From Centipeda felix (GTDB lineage Bacteria; Bacillota; Negativicutes; Selenomonadales; Selenomonadaceae): a stretch of 64,000 nucleotides of DNA. The translations under genes were made by a program, and so were the position numbers. Below are positions 61,735 to 64,000 of this stretch, piece by piece. The notes under the pieces were generated by a model. It made no database searches and was not told the origin of the DNA. It worked only from the letters and a program-made list of their open reading frames with translations. Numbering within the stretch: position 1 is the stretch's first letter; each line of letters begins with the position of its first letter. The stretch covers positions 155,625-219,624 of the forward strand of contig NZ_LT891956.1 of NCBI RefSeq assembly GCF_900186465.1. The letters are read 5' to 3'.

Positions 61735-63597
61735 ATGAAGCTAAGTGTGGAGCGGACCAATGAGTGGATCCGCTATGCGGCGGCGGCGGGCATCTATTTT
61801 CTGGTCATGGTCGCCGCCTATATCAATATGGGACAGGACATGGGCGCGGAGTATTTTCTCCCCGGGCTCATTCCTGTCCTTGTTGTCCTTATGCTGCTGC
61901 AGTATGGGACGGGCGTCTCACTCTTTTCGCGCGGGATGCTCGGGGCGATGGTGCCGGGGCTGCTCTGGTGTCTGACGTTCCCGCTGCTTTATGCGTGGAC
62001 GTACCATCAGGACTGGTACAAGTCACTGATCTACTTTGACTTTCTTATCGGGACGGCGCAGATGATTGCGCTCGCCGCACTCGGCGGGGCGTTCCTGCGG
62101 CTCGGCCATCGGCGCGTGACGGCGGCACTGCTCGCTGTGCTCGGCTTTCTCATGTCACTCATCCCGCTGACGCAGATCGCGTACTATATGACGGTCTGGC
62201 ACGCGCTCAGTCCCGCCTCACTGATGGCGCTCTATCTGACGAACTGGCACGAGGCGGGTGACTACATCGAGTCGACGGTGGGGACGCTGCCCGCGCTTGG
62301 CATCGGGGTGCTGCTGCTCCTCTTTGTCTATCTCCTCTACCGCAGCTACCTCGTGCTCGCGCGCCATATCTATCCGAGCGCGGAGGGCTCGCGCATGGGC
62401 GCGCTCGTCGCGGTTATGGTGGTCGCGGCAGGCGTTCTCTTTGCCCTCGTGCCCGAGTGCTCGATTGCAGGGGTATACAAGGACGTGACCTCGTATGTCG
62501 AGGAGACGCAGTCGTATGGACTAAATCAGGGCGAGCGCTACGAGTCGCTCATCATTGATCTGGAGAATACGCTTGCCGCACGTGCGCCGGGGACGGTGAT
62601 CTTTATCATCGGTGAGTCGGCGTCGCGCGACTATATGCACGCCTATACGCCGGGCTTCCCGTACGAGGATACGCCGTGGCTGGAGAGTATGGCGAGCCGG
62701 GACGGATTCCTGATCTATCAGAATGTATACTCCTCGTGGACGCAGACCGTTCCCGTGCTGGAGCGCGCGCTGACGGAGAAGAGTCAGTACAACGACAAGG
62801 AGTTCTATGAGTCGGCGTCGATTCTCGATGTGGCGAAGAAGATCGGCTACAAGACGTATTGGTTCAGCAATCAGGGGCGCTATGGGCAGTTCGACAGTGC
62901 GATCACGATGGTCGCCAAGACGGCGGACGTGGCGGAGTGGACAGATGACTCCTACAATTTCACGACAAAGTATGACGAGAGCCTGCTCCCATACCTGACA
63001 CGTATTGATCCAAAGGCAAACAACTTCGTCGTCCTGCATCTGATGGGCAGTCATATCTACTATAACAACCGCTACCCCGATACGTGGGCGAAGTTCGCCT
63101 CGACGGCGGGGGACTCGACGGCGACGAGTGCGCCGTCCTATGCGAACAGCATTCTCTATACGGATCATATCCTCGCGGAGATCTTTGCCTATGCGGAGAA
63201 GAATCTGAACCTGCGCGCGATGGTCTATTTCTCCGATCATGGAGAGAATCTGCAGATCTCGCACAATCCCGATGTGTTCAAGTTCGATATGGTGCGCATT
63301 CCCATGTTCATCTATCTCTCGCCCGAATACCGCGCCGCGATGCCGCGCCGCACGGCGACACTGACGGGGCGGCGGGATGCGTACTTTACGAACGATATGA
63401 TGTACGATACGGTCTGTGGCCTCCTCGGTGCGCCGAACAACCGCTACGATCCGCGGCAGGATTTCTCGGCGTCCACGTACGGGTTTACGCGTGAGACGCT
63501 GACGACGATGTTTGGGACGCATGCGCTGACCGAGGATGTCGATCCGCCGATATATGCGGCGGGCGCACCTGCTGCGCCTGCTGATGGGAAGGAATAG
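61735..63597 (+). CDS. Phosphoethanolamine transferase (sulfatase family)
   Basis: The frame opens at GTG 61723; ATG 61735 (MKLSVERTNEWIRYAAAAGI) is preferred although its ribosome site is weak. The protein of about 620 residues has five N-terminal membrane helices and a periplasmic sulfatase-fold domain. IFIIGESASRDYMHAYTPGF (near residue 290) holds the nucleophile region, with QTVPVLERALTE, HLMGSHIYYNNRYP and FSDHGENL (metal ligands near 505). EptA/CptA-type enzymes move phosphoethanolamine from phosphatidylethanolamine to lipid A or LPS core. A role in polymyxin tolerance is possible but not shown. Confidence 0.85.
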   Translation: MKLSVERTNEWIRYAAAAGIYFLVMVAAYINMGQDMGAEYFLPGLIPVLVVLMLLQYGTGVSLFSRGMLGAMVPGLLWCLTFPLLYAWTYHQDWYKSLIYFDFLIGTAQMIALAALGGAFLRLGHRRVTAALLAVLGFLMSLIPLTQIAYYMTVWHALSPASLMALYLTNWHEAGDYIESTVGTLPALGIGVLLLLFVYLLYRSYLVLARHIYPSAEGSRMGALVAVMVVAAGVLFALVPECSIAGVYKDVTSYVEETQSYGLNQGERYESLIIDLENTLAARAPGTVIFIIGESASRDYMHAYTPGFPYEDTPWLESMASRDGFLIYQNVYSSWTQTVPVLERALTEKSQYNDKEFYESASILDVAKKIGYKTYWFSNQGRYGQFDSAITMVAKTADVAEWTDDSYNFTTKYDESLLPYLTRIDPKANNFVVLHLMGSHIYYNNRYPDTWAKFASTAGDSTATSAPSYANSILYTDHILAEIFAYAEKNLNLRAMVYFSDHGENLQISHNPDVFKFDMVRIPMFIYLSPEYRAAMPRRTATLTGRRDAYFTNDMMYDTVCGLLGAPNNRYDPRQDFSASTYGFTRETLTTMFGTHALTEDVDPPIYAAGAPAAPADGKE

Positions 63598-63607
63598 GAG
63601 GATTACG

Positions 63608-64000
63608 ATGCACTTTTTCTGTGAGCAATGCAAAAAGGAGTATCCCGTTGCGACGCATTCTTTTCAATGTGAGTGCGGCGGCCTGTTCCGTCTGTACCAG
63701 AGTGCGATGGATGCAAAGGATGTCCATGATGGGGTGACGCTCGGCGAGGTGCCCACGCCCCTCCTGCCGCGTATGATGGACGGGCGGCGGTTCTATTTCA
63801 AGATGGAGGATCGTCAGCCGACCAGCTCGTTCAAGGATCGCGGGGCAAAGCGGCTCATCGGGGAGCTGGCGCATATCGGCATCGACAAGGTGGCACTGGA
63901 CACGGCGGGCAACGCGGGCGCGGCGGTGGCGGCCCTGTGCCTTTTTAACCACTTGGTGGGGAGAAAGGAGCGCCGGCATTGCGCCCCGCCGGCGGATGCG
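63608..64000 (+). CDS. thrC: Threonine synthase (partial at window end)
   Basis: Starts at ATG 63608 (MHFFCEQCKKEYPVATHSFQ) with AATAGGAGG upstream; an N-terminal CxxC-type zinc knuckle is followed by VPTPLLPRMMDG and the PLP-lysine region QPTSSFKDRGAKRLIGEL. The enzyme converts O-phosphohomoserine to threonine. The last 25 or so codons (after GNAGAAVAAL) no longer resemble the family, which expects a continuing AAxAG...HLFVP-type stretch. This may be poor sequence at a contig end or a frameshift. Confidence 0.8.
   Translation, partial: MHFFCEQCKKEYPVATHSFQCECGGLFRLYQSAMDAKDVHDGVTLGEVPTPLLPRMMDGRRFYFKMEDRQPTSSFKDRGAKRLIGELAHIGIDKVALDTAGNAGAAVAALCLFNHLVGRKERRHCAPPADA

Overview
The window looks like a draft contig from an oral or rumen Selenomonas-type bacterium (Negativicutes, diderm Firmicutes). 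The evidence is a GC-rich background with AGGAGG-type ribosome sites, a futalosine-type menaquinone gene (mqnA), a lipid-A/LPS-type phosphoethanolamine transferase, PRD-type PTS regulation and a UhpT/GlpT-like sugar-phosphate transporter beside a two-component system. This assignment is inferred from gene content, not from an rRNA gene. At 35388-35789 the assembly contains Illumina adapter and low-quality sequence, so isolated frameshifts elsewhere should be read with caution.

Layout. 1-5065 (minus strand): a fructose-type PTS operon (PRD regulator, IIA, IIB, IIC, GatZ-like aldolase subunit). 5283-8274: a small membrane protein plus amidase pair, a truncated drug-efflux gene behind a TetR-like operator, a small exported protein and a GH26 mannanase. 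8544-14582: a DUF2075 nuclease-helicase, an adenine uptake/deamination operon and a broken acid phosphatase. 15239-22930: an AT-rich defence island with Gabija (gajA-gajB) and a type IIS restriction-modification pair, bracketed by short mobile-type repeats. 23103-27527: a binding-protein/kinase/response-regulator/transporter set resembling sugar-phosphate sensing. 27833-37349: assorted genes, including an MFS exporter, a broken ADP-ribosylglycohydrolase, a cysteine hydrolase, an Rpn-type nuclease, tRNA-Gly(CCC), an atypical chemoreceptor, purH (interrupted by the assembly artefact) and a SEC-C protein.

37385-48796 holds a pentose/deoxysugar locus: FGGY kinase; deoC-rbsK; then a LacI-type regulator, SIS isomerase, RbsD/FucU mutarotase and a complete ABC importer. 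It is preceded by decayed copies of deoC and of the DUF2075 gene. 49014-57111 holds a beta-lactamase-fold protein and a rhamnose operon (rhaB, rhaD, MFS, rhaM, an AraA-like isomerase, DeoR regulator). 57286-58015 is a JAMM-protein operon. 60031-64000 holds mqnA, a 3D-domain protein, a phosphoethanolamine transferase and the start of threonine synthase.

The most unusual region is 58100-59730. It has no convincing protein gene. On the minus strand it carries seven or eight consecutive compact RNA-gene candidates, each with its own sigma70-type promoter (-35 and -10 always 17 bp apart). Seven have a 5'/3' closing stem or hairpin ending in a U-run; the outermost has a closing stem but no U-run. 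Two units are recent duplicates. This looks like an undescribed small-RNA array. A second novelty is a family of about 160-bp MITE-like repeats (six copies in the window) with inverted ends related to AGGAATCACTGATAAA. Three of the copies begin or end within about 4 bp of a stop codon.
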